A stretch of 64,000 nt of DNA from Acidobacteriota bacterium (GCA_023429845.1 JAEZCY010000374.1:11263-75262), one strand, 5' to 3'. Shown: positions 35,605-44,969, numbered from the stretch's first letter. Notes: generated by a model from the sequence alone, not told the origin. Program-made: numbers and translations.

Positions 35605-37677
35605 TCACGGGGGCGATTCTGGCGTGTAGCCCGGCACCAACGGATACGCGTCGAAGGGTGAGCCTTCGTGGCCCGTCAACTGCAACTGCGGCTCGCTCGA
35701 TGCAACGACACGATTGCGCGGAGCCATCTTGCCAGGGCAGTGCAGCAGCCAGTCACGCTGATGCTCTCCAATAACGTAGCAACGCTCGGCGCCGTACAGG
35801 ACCTCGCGGGCGTCCTTGGTGTACATGACGCGCCAGCTCCCGACGACAGCCGCGGCGATCAGCACGACGATCGCGATGACGGCAATCGATGCCACCCCAG
35901 ACACCTTGCCGGCCGGCAACCTGCGCGACAGGAGCTGCAGGCCGACGACAAGCAGTGCCACGAGCGACAACAGCATGCGGAAGTTCGATTTCTGCTCGCG
36001 CAACCCGCTGTGGAAGACACCGAAGATCTCTGCCGATCCATCGACGGCGGACGTGGTCAGTGCCGCCACGAACTCCGGGTACGCGCTCAGCACGGCCACC
36101 AGCCCGCCGATACCCAGGAGGCAGCACACCTGGTCCACCACCGCCCTCGTCAACAGCTGTCGACGCGCGAGATGGCGTGTCACGTCGGCCATCGTGAGCT
36201 CGACGCGTGCCATGAGTCGCGGGGCGATTCCACCGGCGATCTGCCACACCATCGCGCCCATCGGCACCGTGATCAGGGCGAGCGCGGCGACGATGGCTGG
36301 CCCGAGCATCGACTTGGCCCCGACGACGACATGCGCGAGTGCCGACTCGTTCGCGAAGCGGCCATGGCGGCCGAGCACGGCGTTGAACTCCATTGTGCTG
36401 ATCGCGCCCGCCACGAACACCGCGGCGAGACCTGCGGCAACGGCCACGATCACGGCCCGCAGGTTGGATGTGTGCGGGTCGGGCGGTTTGGGCGGTGGGA
36501 CAGGCGTGACGTCCACGGCCGTACGCGGCGGAACATGCTCGACCCGCTGTGGCACGGCGCTGCGGTTCGCTCTCGGCACCGCTCGCGCCAGGGCTTGCCT
36601 GAACTCGCCGTTGAGCACCGGCCGGCGCTTCGGCTCGGCGTCCAGCATGCGCGCGACGATGACGGCCAGCGCCGCCGGCACACCCGGCAGCGCCTGGGCC
36701 ACCCATTCGCAGTCGACGCCGGCGTCGGCGCGACTGGCCAGAGGCGGCTCCGGATACCGACCCGTGAGCAGGAAGTACAGCAACACGCCGAGGCTGTAGA
36801 CGTCGGATGCGGGCGTGGCATGTCCGCCCACCAGGATCTCGGGCGCCATGTAGAGCGGCGTGCCGATCATCTGCGTGCGGGTCTGGCGCTCGCCGTGCAG
36901 TTCGCGACCGGCGCCGAAGTCCATCAGCACGATGCGACCGGTGGTGGCCCGCATCACGTTGCTCGCCTTGATGTCCCGGTGCAGCAGCCCTCGACGGTGC
37001 ACGGCGGCGACGGCGCCACATAGCGTGGCGCTGATCAGCGCCGCGTCGCGAGGAGGGAAGGGTCCGTTGGCCTCGACGAGACTTGCCAGCGTGCGCCCAC
37101 GCACGTACTCCATCGCGATGGCGAGGACGTCGCCCGATTGATGCGTGCTGTGGACCTTCACCACGTTCGGGTGGTTCAGGCGCGCGAGCATCTGGCCCTC
37201 GCGACGGATGATCTCGCGCCGTTCTGGGTAGACCGATGAATCGATGAGTTTCAGGGCCACTTCGCGCTGCAGGTTCTGCTCCCACGCGCGATACACGACG
37301 CCAAAGCCGCCGCGCCCGAGTTCCTGCAGCAGGAGGAAGTCGCCCCACAGACGATTGCCGTCCGCGTCGGGTCGCTGGCTGGTCTCTGGCGTGGTCGGAG
37401 GTCCGCCGCCTCGAGGGGGCAGGGCGAAGGCACCTGCCGGAGGCGTGATCTGGGTGCTCTCCAGCAGGGATCGCACCGCTGAGTCGCGCTCGTACTCGGC
37501 GAGGAGCGCGTCAACGTAGGCGCGCAACTCGGCATCGCTGCCGCACTCGGAGTCGAGCGCTGCCGCGCGGTCGTCCGGCGACAGGTCGAGGACCCGCGCG
37601 ATCACCGTCCTGGCGCGCTGCCACTTCCTCTTGTCGGTGCCCACGCGATGCCCCGCGGGCGCGGCGCCCTGTTGCAT
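35605..37677 (-). CDS. Membrane Ser/Thr protein kinase with C-terminal multi-TM region
   Basis: 690-residue PknB-type kinase. The N-terminal helix region (WQRARTVIARVLDLSPDDRAAAL, SDAELRAYVDALL) is the one found in acidobacterial kinases paired with ECF sigma factors. The kinase domain spans about 110-370: glycine loop GRGGFGVVY, Lys143 (VALKLI), HRDIKASN (Asp235), DFGAG and GTPLYMAPE. A Pro-rich linker precedes five or six TM helices at about 400-610 (AVIVAVAAGLAAVFVAGAI, IVAALALITVPMGAMVW, MLLSLVALLVVGLQLL, VIAIVVLIAAAVVGSW) and a short C-terminal domain. The ATG was preferred to a GTG two codons earlier. The nearby sigma gene is decayed. Confidence 0.9.
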   Translation of the reverse strand: MQQGAAPAGHRVGTDKRKWQRARTVIARVLDLSPDDRAAALDSECGSDAELRAYVDALLAEYERDSAVRSLLESTQITPPAGAFALPPRGGGPPTTPETSQRPDADGNRLWGDFLLLQELGRGGFGVVYRAWEQNLQREVALKLIDSSVYPERREIIRREGQMLARLNHPNVVKVHSTHQSGDVLAIAMEYVRGRTLASLVEANGPFPPRDAALISATLCGAVAAVHRRGLLHRDIKASNVMRATTGRIVLMDFGAGRELHGERQTRTQMIGTPLYMAPEILVGGHATPASDVYSLGVLLYFLLTGRYPEPPLASRADAGVDCEWVAQALPGVPAALAVIVARMLDAEPKRRPVLNGEFRQALARAVPRANRSAVPQRVEHVPPRTAVDVTPVPPPKPPDPHTSNLRAVIVAVAAGLAAVFVAGAISTMEFNAVLGRHGRFANESALAHVVVGAKSMLGPAIVAALALITVPMGAMVWQIAGGIAPRLMARVELTMADVTRHLARRQLLTRAVVDQVCCLLGIGGLVAVLSAYPEFVAALTTSAVDGSAEIFGVFHSGLREQKSNFRMLLSLVALLVVGLQLLSRRLPAGKVSGVASIAVIAIVVLIAAAVVGSWRVMYTKDAREVLYGAERCYVIGEHQRDWLLHCPGKMAPRNRVVASSEPQLQLTGHEGSPFDAYPLVPGYTPESPP

Positions 37678-37867
37678 GCCCACCTGCCGTCGTACAGGAG
37701 AGGACGCATCCGCACGGGCCCGGGTTCGCAGTGCGACCAGGTCCGTGTTCAGCTGGTTACCAGAGATTCAACTGTACACCAGTGTCGAAGCGGTACCGGT
37801 CTGACGCGCGCGGAGCCGCAACGGCCGGCTGGACACCGCTCGGGATTCGCGTTCTGATCGGACCCGC

Positions 37868-38596
37868 ATGGAGCGCCAGTATCACGAGTGGTTCTCGCAC
37901 CGCCTCGGCTTCGACATGGGCCTGGTCGTCTACGGCAACTTCGGCACGCCGGTGCTGGCCTTCCCGACGAGCGGGGGCGACGAGTGGGAGATGGAGCGCC
38001 AGCGGATGATCGGCACCCTGGCGCCGTACATCGAGCAGGGCCGCATCAAGGTGTTCTGCGTGCGATCGGCCACGGGCGCTTCGTTCTACAACCGCAGCGC
38101 CCATCCCTTCCACCGCAGCTGGATGCAGAAGCAGTACGACGAGTACGTCCGCCACGAAGTGGTGCCGTTCATCCACGACAACTGCCGCGGGCTCCTGCCG
38201 ATCGCCACGATGGGCGCGTCGCTCGGCGCGTACCACGCCGCCAACAGCGCCTTCAAGCATCCCGACACCTTCAAATGGTGCTTCGCCCTCTCGGGCATCT
38301 ACGACATGCGCCGCTTCATGGACGGCATGTACGACGAGCACTTCTACTTCAACAACCCCATCGACTACCTCGCCAACGCCGCCGACCCCTGGTTCCACGA
38401 GCACATCGCCTCATCGCACATCCATCTCGCGACGGGCAGCGGTGCCTGGGAGCGTCCGGAAGAGACATATCGGTTTGCGGAGGTACTGCGGCGGCGAGCC
38501 ATCCCCCATCACCTGGACGACTGGGGACCGCAAGGCGGACACGACTGGCCCTACTGGCATCACATGATGTGGGAGTACGTGGGACGACGTCTGTGA
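37868..38596 (+). CDS. Putative esterase (alpha/beta hydrolase, esterase-D-like)
   Basis: 242-residue cytoplasmic hydrolase. The nucleophile elbow is MGASLGAYHAAN (Ser in GASLG, about residue 118), and the acid/His end is in WGPQGGHDWPYWHHMMWEY, with His at about 225. The N-terminus LVVYGNFGTPVLAFPTSGGDEWE is the first strand and oxyanion region. It belongs to the PF00756-like putative esterase set found as a single domain in many bacteria. The short N-terminus has no signal peptide. It is divergent from the kinase gene and convergent with the ATP-grasp genes. Substrate unknown. Confidence 0.85.
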   Translation: MERQYHEWFSHRLGFDMGLVVYGNFGTPVLAFPTSGGDEWEMERQRMIGTLAPYIEQGRIKVFCVRSATGASFYNRSAHPFHRSWMQKQYDEYVRHEVVPFIHDNCRGLLPIATMGASLGAYHAANSAFKHPDTFKWCFALSGIYDMRRFMDGMYDEHFYFNNPIDYLANAADPWFHEHIASSHIHLATGSGAWERPEETYRFAEVLRRRAIPHHLDDWGPQGGHDWPYWHHMMWEYVGRRL

Positions 38597-38663
38597 ACGT
38601 TCGCGGGCTGATTACCCGCACGCGTGGCCGGCGCTGCACAGCTGTCAGGGTGCCAACGCCCGC

Positions 38664-38684
38664 GCGTCGGGCAGGGCCCGACGC
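38664..38684. terminator. Hairpin between convergent esterase and ATP-grasp genes
   Basis: GCGTCGGGC and GCCCGACGC form a perfect 9-bp stem with an AGG loop, followed by CTACGTGC. Position fits a two-way terminator, but there is no T-tract. The arms match the palindrome core at 15.35 and 33.7 kb, so it is also a member of that repeat family in inverted orientation. Confidence 0.5.
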
Positions 38685-38706
38685 CTACGTGCGATCCACC
38701 TTTCGC

Positions 38707-40071
38707 TCAGTCACGCTCGGACACGCGGAACGCCGGCACCTGGCCGCCGCCGCTGGTGACGTTGGCCAGGCCCGACGCACTGAGCCGCGTCAGGAATCCC
38801 GCGACCCTGCCGCGGAACATGTACGGCGCACAGTCCACGAGCATGTCCCGGGTCGTCACCCGATGCGGGTGGCTCTCGACGATCGGGAACGGTTCGTAGC
38901 GCACCGGGATGCGTTCCTGCACGATCCACGATCCTGCCGGGGCGCGCCCGAGCGCCGTCTCGAGCGCCGCCTCCCACGTTGCGGCGTCGGCCTCCCAGCC
39001 CAGCGTGACGCCGTGCCCGCCGAAGTCGTCGGCAGGCTTGAGCACGAGCCGTTCGCGGTGGCGTCGCGTGAACTCGACGAGATCGACGTCCTCGCCGCTG
39101 CTGGTGCGCGTGCGCCGCTCGCCCACCGTTCGCGTCCAGGGCACGTGCGCGCGGATCACCGCCTGCTCGTCCGCCGTGAAGCGCCCCGCGTGCTTCTCGT
39201 CGGTCAGCACGGCGAAGAACGACTTCTTGTGCGCGATCTTGCACCGCAGCGTGTTGGCGATGCAGGCGAGGCGCTCGCGGTACGCCGTGACGAGCACGCG
39301 TGTGTCGTCGGGCCGCGCCACGATGTCGGTGATCAGTGCACGCCGGTAGACGAGGTCCACCGGTTCGCCGTGAGCGACGAGGCGTCCCCTCGCGATCTCG
39401 AGCTCGCGTGGGTCGGCGATCACCGTGGGCACCCCGCGTGCCGTGAAATGCGCGGCAAGGATCTCGAACTCGTTCCACGTCGGCACACCGCGGAAGTCGG
39501 TGATGACGATGCGTGGCGGAACAGCCGTGCCGCCCCAGTCACGGTAACTCTGGAGCAATGCGTCGAGCATCGCGTCCATGAGCGGGTATGCCTCCACGCG
39601 GAATCGCTCGCGGAACCGCGCCATGATCGGCAGCTGCGCGAAGACCCGCGCCAGCACCTCCGTGTACCCGAACCCGGCGGGCGACTCGGCGTTGTACTCG
39701 GCAAACATCAGCGAGTCCGGCAGCAGGAACGAGTCTACGCGACTGGCCGTGCTCGCGACGCCGTAGCCGGGCTCGATCTCGACGAGCGCACGCTCCGCGT
39801 CCGACAGTCCGAAGTCGGCCAGCAGCACGGGGTCGGCCAGCGCCTCGCCGACGATGCGCTCGCCGAGCCGAGCCATCACCTCACAGGCCGCGCGCTGCCT
39901 CGCCTCATCGCGCTCGTCCAAGAACAGCGGCCGCAGGAACGGACAGCTGAGGCGCTCGCCGAAGACGAGCCGCGCCTCGCGCAGGCGCGCCGCGTGCGCC
40001 GCCCAGAACGGCTCGCTCAGTTCGCCCCCCTGCCCGAGCAGGTCCATCCACGCCTGGGCGGGAGTGGTCAT
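38707..40071 (-). CDS. ATP-grasp family ligase, glutathionylspermidine-synthase-like arrangement
   Basis: 454-residue cytoplasmic protein with ATP-grasp signatures. ERLVLKPADDFGGHGVTLG (about 330-348) is the phosphate-binding Lys/Gly-rich loop. SWIVQERIPV is the adenine-strand Glu pair. The C-terminal TRLSASGLANVTSGGGQVPAF carries the metal-binding Asn and Gly-rich turn. The N-terminal FAEYNAESPAGFGYTEVLAR resembles the pre-ATP-grasp region of circularly permuted ligases. ATP-grasp enzymes join a carboxylate to an amine through an acyl-phosphate. The partner gene upstream also encodes an ATP-grasp protein, 92 bases away across a palindrome. Substrates are unknown; exact subfamily is tentative. 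Confidence 0.7.
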   Translation of the reverse strand: MTTPAQAWMDLLGQGGELSEPFWAAHAARLREARLVFGERLSCPFLRPLFLDERDEARQRAACEVMARLGERIVGEALADPVLLADFGLSDAERALVEIEPGYGVASTASRVDSFLLPDSLMFAEYNAESPAGFGYTEVLARVFAQLPIMARFRERFRVEAYPLMDAMLDALLQSYRDWGGTAVPPRIVITDFRGVPTWNEFEILAAHFTARGVPTVIADPRELEIARGRLVAHGEPVDLVYRRALITDIVARPDDTRVLVTAYRERLACIANTLRCKIAHKKSFFAVLTDEKHAGRFTADEQAVIRAHVPWTRTVGERRTRTSSGEDVDLVEFTRRHRERLVLKPADDFGGHGVTLGWEADAATWEAALETALGRAPAGSWIVQERIPVRYEPFPIVESHPHRVTTRDMLVDCAPYMFRGRVAGFLTRLSASGLANVTSGGGQVPAFRVSERD

Positions 40072-40150
40072 GAAACTGGAAATTGGAACTTGGAAATGTT
40101 CAATGCTTCGAGGGGTTCGACGTCGTCGAGCATTTCACATTTCCAATTGC
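40072..40150. repeat. AT-richer imperfect palindrome, copy C
   Basis: GGAAATGTTCAATGCTTCGA pairs imperfectly with TCGAGCATTTCACATTTCC across about 20 bases, flanked by AATTGG and CCAATT. It is clearly related to the element at 6.55-6.63 kb. It separates two same-strand ATP-grasp genes and could attenuate or stabilise the joint transcript. Confidence 0.6.
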
Positions 40151-40163
40151 GCTGACGCGGCGC

Positions 40164-41129
40164 TCACCGCAATGGCGTCCCGACGAACCCAGCCGCGGCG
40201 TTCATGCCCAGCATCTCCGCCCACTTCGGAGACATGGTGCTCTGGTGCCCGTTGAGCGCCCGGTCGATGCAGAGGCGCGCCATCTTGTCCACGACCATCT
40301 CGAAGTAGAACGGCGTGATGCGATCGCGCTCGAAGTCGGGAGCCGCGTTCAGGAAATCGATCGCGTACGGCACGTCGTCCTGGATGGCGAACTCGATGGT
40401 GTTCATCTCGTACCCGAGCGCCTCGTTGATCGTCTGCGCATCCTTGACGACGCGCGCGCCGAGCTCAGGCGAGAGGTACTCGTGGTCGATCAGGTACTGC
40501 CGCGCGTGCGGGTCGTACACCACCGGCACGATGTCGTGCTTGCCGAACGTGAAGCACCGCACGTACTTGTCGAAGTGGATGAACTGCTGCAGCGTCATGC
40601 AGTACGGCCCGGTGCCGTCATAGGCCGCGAGCAGTTCCTCGCGCGAGTGCACCTTGTACACGTGCTTCCACCCGCCGCCGGAGTAGGGCTTCAGGATCGC
40701 CGGACGTCCGACGTAATCGAGCAGGCCGTCCCAGTCGAGGGGGTACCCCAGGTTGCGCAACGACGCGGGCTGGATGTCCACGTCGTGCGGGTAGGCCTTC
40801 TGCGGCAGCAGCACGGTGCGCGGAATGGCGACGCCGAGGCGGGCCATGAGCGCGTAGTTGAAGAACTTGTCGTCGGCGGTCCACCAGAACGGGTTGTTGA
40901 TCACGTACGTCCCGTTGAGCACCGCGAGCTTCAGGAACGCCCGGTAGTAGTCCACCTCGTGGGAGATGCGATCGAGGATGACCGTGTACCGCTGCGGTTC
41001 GTCCATGGCCGTGCCGTTGAGCGTCACGTACTCCGCCGTGATGCCGTGCGGCTGCCCGAGCTGATTCACCCGATCGATGAAGGCAGGTGGGAAGCTGTAC
41101 TCCCGGCCAACGAGCAACCCGATCTTCAT
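40164..41129 (-). CDS. RimK/D-Ala-ligase-like ATP-grasp protein
   Basis: 321-residue cytoplasmic ATP-grasp protein. MKIGLLVGREYSFPPAFIDRV is the pre-ATP-grasp Rossmann start. PAILKPYSGGGWKHVYKV (about 146-163) is the nucleotide loop. MTLQQFIHFDKYVRCF is the central lid, and TIEFAIQDDVPYAIDFLNAAPDFE holds the acidic metal ligands and Asn. Such proteins form amide or peptide bonds from a carboxylate and ATP. The gene is first in a two-gene set with the other ATP-grasp gene and is divergent from an FAD oxidase. No recognisable peptide precursor lies in between. The ATG is clear, as no upstream in-frame start exists within the family length. Confidence 0.78.
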   Translation of the reverse strand: MKIGLLVGREYSFPPAFIDRVNQLGQPHGITAEYVTLNGTAMDEPQRYTVILDRISHEVDYYRAFLKLAVLNGTYVINNPFWWTADDKFFNYALMARLGVAIPRTVLLPQKAYPHDVDIQPASLRNLGYPLDWDGLLDYVGRPAILKPYSGGGWKHVYKVHSREELLAAYDGTGPYCMTLQQFIHFDKYVRCFTFGKHDIVPVVYDPHARQYLIDHEYLSPELGARVVKDAQTINEALGYEMNTIEFAIQDDVPYAIDFLNAAPDFERDRITPFYFEMVVDKMARLCIDRALNGHQSTMSPKWAEMLGMNAAAGFVGTPLR

Positions 41130-41477
41130 GTGTGCAGGTCTCCGAAAGGCCGGCAGTCTACCAGACGCAGAAGGAGGACGACGAAAGTGGAAGAACTGCG
41201 AGGAAGGCGGGCCGCGGTGGTGGCCCTCGCTCGCGCCAACAGGACGTCAGCGCATTACCGAAGAGTATCCAGCGGGCCGGCAGCCCGGGGTCAAGCGTGC
41301 TCGCTAACGGTCGGGCCCTCCCTCCCTTCCGCCGGCTCGCACTCCTGACCCCGGGTCACCGTCCACTGGACGACCCTTCTATCCTCCCATAACGACACAT
41401 TCGGCGAAACCGAACACTGGTTCGCTGCGTCCCGCACGCGGCCCTGCGGACCGGGGAGCGAACGCTACACTAAGGGC
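41130..41477. other. 348-base divergent intergenic region
   Basis: It lies between the ATP-grasp and FAD-oxidase genes. No convincing coding frame is seen. It contains the inverted repeat listed separately, a 7-base GTTCGCT/AGCGAAC pair (41420-41463), and TACACT a few bases before the oxidase GTG, which could be a -10 but lacks a matching -35. Confidence 0.5.
41284..41355. repeat. Inverted repeat CCCGGGGTCA..TGACCCCGGG
   Basis: The outer 10 bases of each arm are perfectly complementary and imperfect pairing (about 12 of the next 16) continues inward (AGCGTGCTCGC against GCTCGCACTCC). The 72-base span has about 50 bases between the perfect arms. It looks like a REP/BIME-type element or a small non-coding mobile remnant. 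Confidence 0.5.
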
Positions 41478-43073
41478 GTGCCGATCGTCGCTCGTGTTCC
41501 CCGCGGAGACATCTCGTCAGATCTCTTCGACCGTTCGCCCGAATCCATCGCCGCCCACCTCGAAGACGCGGCCCATTATCCGGGTGGGCATGCCGAGGCG
41601 GTCGCACGCCCGCGCACCGAAGCAGACGTTGCCGCCGTCCTTGCCGAAGGCCGGTCCGTCCTGCCGGTGGGTGTGCAGTCGTCGCTCACGGGCGGTGCCA
41701 CGCCGACGGGATCAATCGTGCTGTCCACGGCGCGCCTGACCGACATCGGCGTGCCCGCGGACGGCCGGGTGCGCGTCGGCGCAGGTGTGGTGCTGGCCGC
41801 GCTGCAGGAGTCGCTGGCCGGACACGGCGTCGAGTTTCCCCCGGTGCCGACCTACATGGGCGCGACGGTCGGCGGCATCATCGCCACCAACGCAGCCGGC
41901 GCCGCGACCTTCAAGTACGGCACGACGCGCGACTGGGTGCTCGGCTTGACGGTGGTGCTCGCCGGCGGCGACGTGGTCGACGTCGTGCGGGGCGAGCACG
42001 TGCTCGACCCCACGGGGACATTCGTCATCGACGGCCCCGGCGGCCACCGCGTCGTGCCCGTCCCGACCTACGTGATGCCCGACGTCGTCAAGCGCTCCGC
42101 CGGCTATCACGCCGCCCCCGGCATGGACCTGGTGGACCTGTTCGTCGGCGCGGAGGGCACGCTCGGCGTAATCGTCGCGGCCGTGCTGAAGGTGCAACCG
42201 GCGCGCGCCGGTCTGTGCTACGCGCTGGTGCCGGTGCCCGACGAACCACGCGCCCTTGCGCTCGTCGCCGACCTGCGCGATCGATCGCGCGAGACATGGC
42301 GGACGGCCGATCCGCAGGGCATCGACGTGGCCGCCATCGAACACATGGACGAGCGGTCGCTGCAGATCCTGCGCGAGGACGGCGCCGACAGGAAGTACGA
42401 GGTCTCCTGGCCGCCATCGGCCGGCATACTCCTGCTGGTCCAGCTGGAGCTGCCGCCGCTCACGCAGTCGGACGCCTACGATCAGATCAGCTGCGCGCTC
42501 GACGAGGATGGCCCCGACACTCCGCTGGCGCGATTCTGCCGCGTGCTCGATGCGCATGGGGTGCTCGAGGACGCCGAGCTCGCACTGCCCGGCGACCGCA
42601 AGCGCGCGGAGCAGTTGCTCGGCGTGCGAGAGGCCGTACCGGCGGGCGTGAATGCGCGCGTCGGCCGGGCCAAGCGCGACGTGGACCCGCGGATTGCCAA
42701 GACGGCCGCCGACATGGTGGTGCCGTTCGAGCGCTTCGGCGAGATGATGACGATCTACCGCGAGGGGTTTGCCCGCCGGGGGCTCGATGTCGCGACGTGG
42801 GGCCACGTGTCCGATGGCAACGTGCACCCCAACGTGCTGCCGCGCAGCTACGACGATGTCGAGGCCGGCAAGGCCGCGATCATCGACTTCGGCGTGGAGG
42901 TAGCTCGTCTGGGCGGCTGTCCGCTGGCCGAGCACGGCGTGGGTCGCCATCCGGTGAAGCAGGCGCTGCTGCGCCAGCTGTATGGTGACGCGGGGCTGGA
43001 GCAGATGCGGCGGGTGAAACAGGCGCTCGACCCGGACGGCGTGCTTTCGCCGGGCGTACTGTTCCCGGCCTGA
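41478..43073 (+). CDS. FAD-linked oxidase, glycolate/D-lactate dehydrogenase (GlcD) type
   Basis: 531-residue flavoprotein. A PCMH FAD-binding domain (about 40-215) includes ARPRTEADVAAVLAEG, the pyrophosphate loop VGVQSSLTGGATP and GGIIATNAAGAATFKYGTTRDWV. EGTLGVIVAAVLKVQP is the FAD-side signature. The C-terminal FAD-oxidase-C domain carries HVSDGNVHPNVLP and AEHGVGRHPVKQALL, the family's substrate/flavin histidines. The enzyme oxidises a 2-hydroxy acid such as D-lactate or glycolate and passes electrons on. The GTG start follows a 348-base gap. No GlcE/GlcF or Fe-S partner is encoded beside it, so it is probably of the self-sufficient FAD type. Confidence 0.9.
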   Translation: MPIVARVPRGDISSDLFDRSPESIAAHLEDAAHYPGGHAEAVARPRTEADVAAVLAEGRSVLPVGVQSSLTGGATPTGSIVLSTARLTDIGVPADGRVRVGAGVVLAALQESLAGHGVEFPPVPTYMGATVGGIIATNAAGAATFKYGTTRDWVLGLTVVLAGGDVVDVVRGEHVLDPTGTFVIDGPGGHRVVPVPTYVMPDVVKRSAGYHAAPGMDLVDLFVGAEGTLGVIVAAVLKVQPARAGLCYALVPVPDEPRALALVADLRDRSRETWRTADPQGIDVAAIEHMDERSLQILREDGADRKYEVSWPPSAGILLLVQLELPPLTQSDAYDQISCALDEDGPDTPLARFCRVLDAHGVLEDAELALPGDRKRAEQLLGVREAVPAGVNARVGRAKRDVDPRIAKTAADMVVPFERFGEMMTIYREGFARRGLDVATWGHVSDGNVHPNVLPRSYDDVEAGKAAIIDFGVEVARLGGCPLAEHGVGRHPVKQALLRQLYGDAGLEQMRRVKQALDPDGVLSPGVLFPA

Positions 43074-43133
43074 CGACAGGCCAGCGGGCCGGTCGTCGAC
43101 CGGAGCCAGCATCGATGTGGAAAGGGGCAGCGC

Positions 43134-44954
43134 GTGCGCAATCGGTCAATCGTCGCTCTCACGTCAGCGGCCCTCGCCGGGCTGGCCTTTGCCGCCGCTT
43201 GTTCGCGCGTGTCGGCGCCGGGCACGACATCGTCCGGCGGCTCGGCACCCGACGATGCCGCGACCTTCGTGCAGCGGGCGAACGCCACGCTGCTGGAGGA
43301 CGCCAACGCGCTTTCGCGCGCCCAATGGGTGGCGGCCAACTTCATCACCATCGACACCGAAGCCATCTCGGCTGGAGCCACGGCCGACTTCGTCGCGTCG
43401 TCGATGCGGCTGGCCAAGGAAGCCGCGAACTACCCGGCCGAGGGCGCCGGCCCGGATGTGGCGCGACAGCTGCTGTTGCTGAAGCTGGCCGCAAGTCCGC
43501 TGCCGGCGCCGGCCGACCCTGCCCTCCAACAGGAACTCACGCGCATCGTCGCCGGCATGGAGGCGGTGTACGGACGGGGCCGCCACTGCCCGCCTGGCAA
43601 GCCGTGCCAGACGCTCGACGACCTGACGCGGTTGATGGCAACCAGCCGTGACCCGAAGGCGCTGCTCGAGGCCTGGGAGGGCTGGCACGCCATCGCGCCC
43701 CCCTTGCAGCAGCCGTATCAGCGCTTCGTCGAGCTCGGCAACCAGGGCGCGAAGGAACTGGGGTTTGCCGATCTCGGCGCCTTCTGGCGCGCCGGGTACG
43801 ACATGCCTCCCGACGACTTCGCGGGAGAGGTCGATCGCCTGTGGACGCAGGTGAAGCCGCTGTACGACCTGCTGCATGCGCACGTGCGCCGTCGGCTCGG
43901 CGCGCAGTACGGCACCGACGTCGTTCCTCAGGACGGCCCGATTCCCGCGCACCTGCTCGGCAACATGTGGGCGCAGCAGTGGGGCAACGTCTACGCGCTC
44001 GTCGGGCCGCCCGGCCGCGAGGCGGGCTACGACCTCACCTCGCTGCTGCGCGCGAGGAAGACCGACGCGCGCGGCATGGTGAAGTACGGCGAGGCGTTCT
44101 TCACGTCGCTGGGCTTTGCCCCGCTGCCGCAGACGTTCTGGGAACGTTCGCTGTTCACGCGTCCGCAGGACAGGGATGTCGTATGCCATGCGAGCGCGTG
44201 GAACATCGACAACGTCGACGACCTGCGCATCAAGATGTGCATCGAGATCCGCGACGAGGACTTCGTCACGGTGCACCACGAGCTCGGGCACAATTTCTAC
44301 CAGCGCGCCTACAACACGCTGCCGCTCCTCTATCGCAACGGCGCCAACGACGGTTTCCACGAGGCGATCGGCGACGCCGTGGCGCTCTCGATCACGCCGG
44401 CGTACCTGGTCAGAATCGGCCTGCTGCAGGCCGAGCCGAAGGGACAGGACGATGTGGAGTTCCTCCTGCGGATGGCGCTCGACAAGGTGGCATTCCTGCC
44501 GTTCGGGCTGCTCGTCGACCAGTGGCGGTGGAAGGTCTTCAACGGCGAGATCCCCCCGGAGCGCTACAACGACGCGTGGTGGGAACTGCGGGAGAAGTAC
44601 CAGGGCGTCAAGGCGCCAGGCGCGCGGCCTGCGGACGCTTTCGACCCGGGCGCGAAGTACCACGTGCCGGCGAACACGCCCTACACCCGCTACTTCCTCG
44701 CGCACATCCTGCAGTTCCAGATGCATAGGGCGATGTGCAAGGCGGCCGGGCACACCGGGCCGCTGCACACCTGCTCGATCTACGGCAACGAGGAGGTCGG
44801 GGCGCGCCTGCAGAAGATGCTGGAGATGGGTGCGAGCAAGCCGTGGCCCGATGCGCTCGAGGCGCTCACGGGAGAGCGACAGATGGACGCGACGGCCATC
44901 CTCGACTACTTCGCGCCGCTGCGCGGCTGGCTGGAGGCGGAAGCGCGCCGCTAG
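43134..44954 (+). CDS. Peptidyl-dipeptidase A (M2, ACE-like) lipoprotein
   Basis: 606-residue zinc dipeptidyl carboxypeptidase. The lipobox AFAAAC puts the lipidated Cys at 23, so the protein is membrane-anchored outside the cytoplasm. Zinc site HELGH is at 382-386 (TVHHELGHNFY), with the third ligand Glu about 24 residues later in NGANDGFHEAIGDA. Other ACE features are WNIDNVDDLRIKMC, the lid-region Gln/Tyr-rich PPLQQPYQRF, and CKAAGHTGPLHTCSIYGNEEVG near the C-terminus. The GTG has AAAGGGG upstream. Bacterial ACE homologues release dipeptides from peptide C-termini; with the prolyl oligopeptidase this fits peptide scavenging. Confidence 0.93.
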   Translation: MRNRSIVALTSAALAGLAFAAACSRVSAPGTTSSGGSAPDDAATFVQRANATLLEDANALSRAQWVAANFITIDTEAISAGATADFVASSMRLAKEAANYPAEGAGPDVARQLLLLKLAASPLPAPADPALQQELTRIVAGMEAVYGRGRHCPPGKPCQTLDDLTRLMATSRDPKALLEAWEGWHAIAPPLQQPYQRFVELGNQGAKELGFADLGAFWRAGYDMPPDDFAGEVDRLWTQVKPLYDLLHAHVRRRLGAQYGTDVVPQDGPIPAHLLGNMWAQQWGNVYALVGPPGREAGYDLTSLLRARKTDARGMVKYGEAFFTSLGFAPLPQTFWERSLFTRPQDRDVVCHASAWNIDNVDDLRIKMCIEIRDEDFVTVHHELGHNFYQRAYNTLPLLYRNGANDGFHEAIGDAVALSITPAYLVRIGLLQAEPKGQDDVEFLLRMALDKVAFLPFGLLVDQWRWKVFNGEIPPERYNDAWWELREKYQGVKAPGARPADAFDPGAKYHVPANTPYTRYFLAHILQFQMHRAMCKAAGHTGPLHTCSIYGNEEVGARLQKMLEMGASKPWPDALEALTGERQMDATAILDYFAPLRGWLEAEARR

Positions 44955-44969
44955 GTCGTCGGCCCTCCG

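Noticed and set aside
41466..41471. TACACT as a -10 box for the FAD-oxidase gene
   Set aside because: No -35-like hexamer at 16-18 bases upstream and it lies only 6 bases before the start codon.
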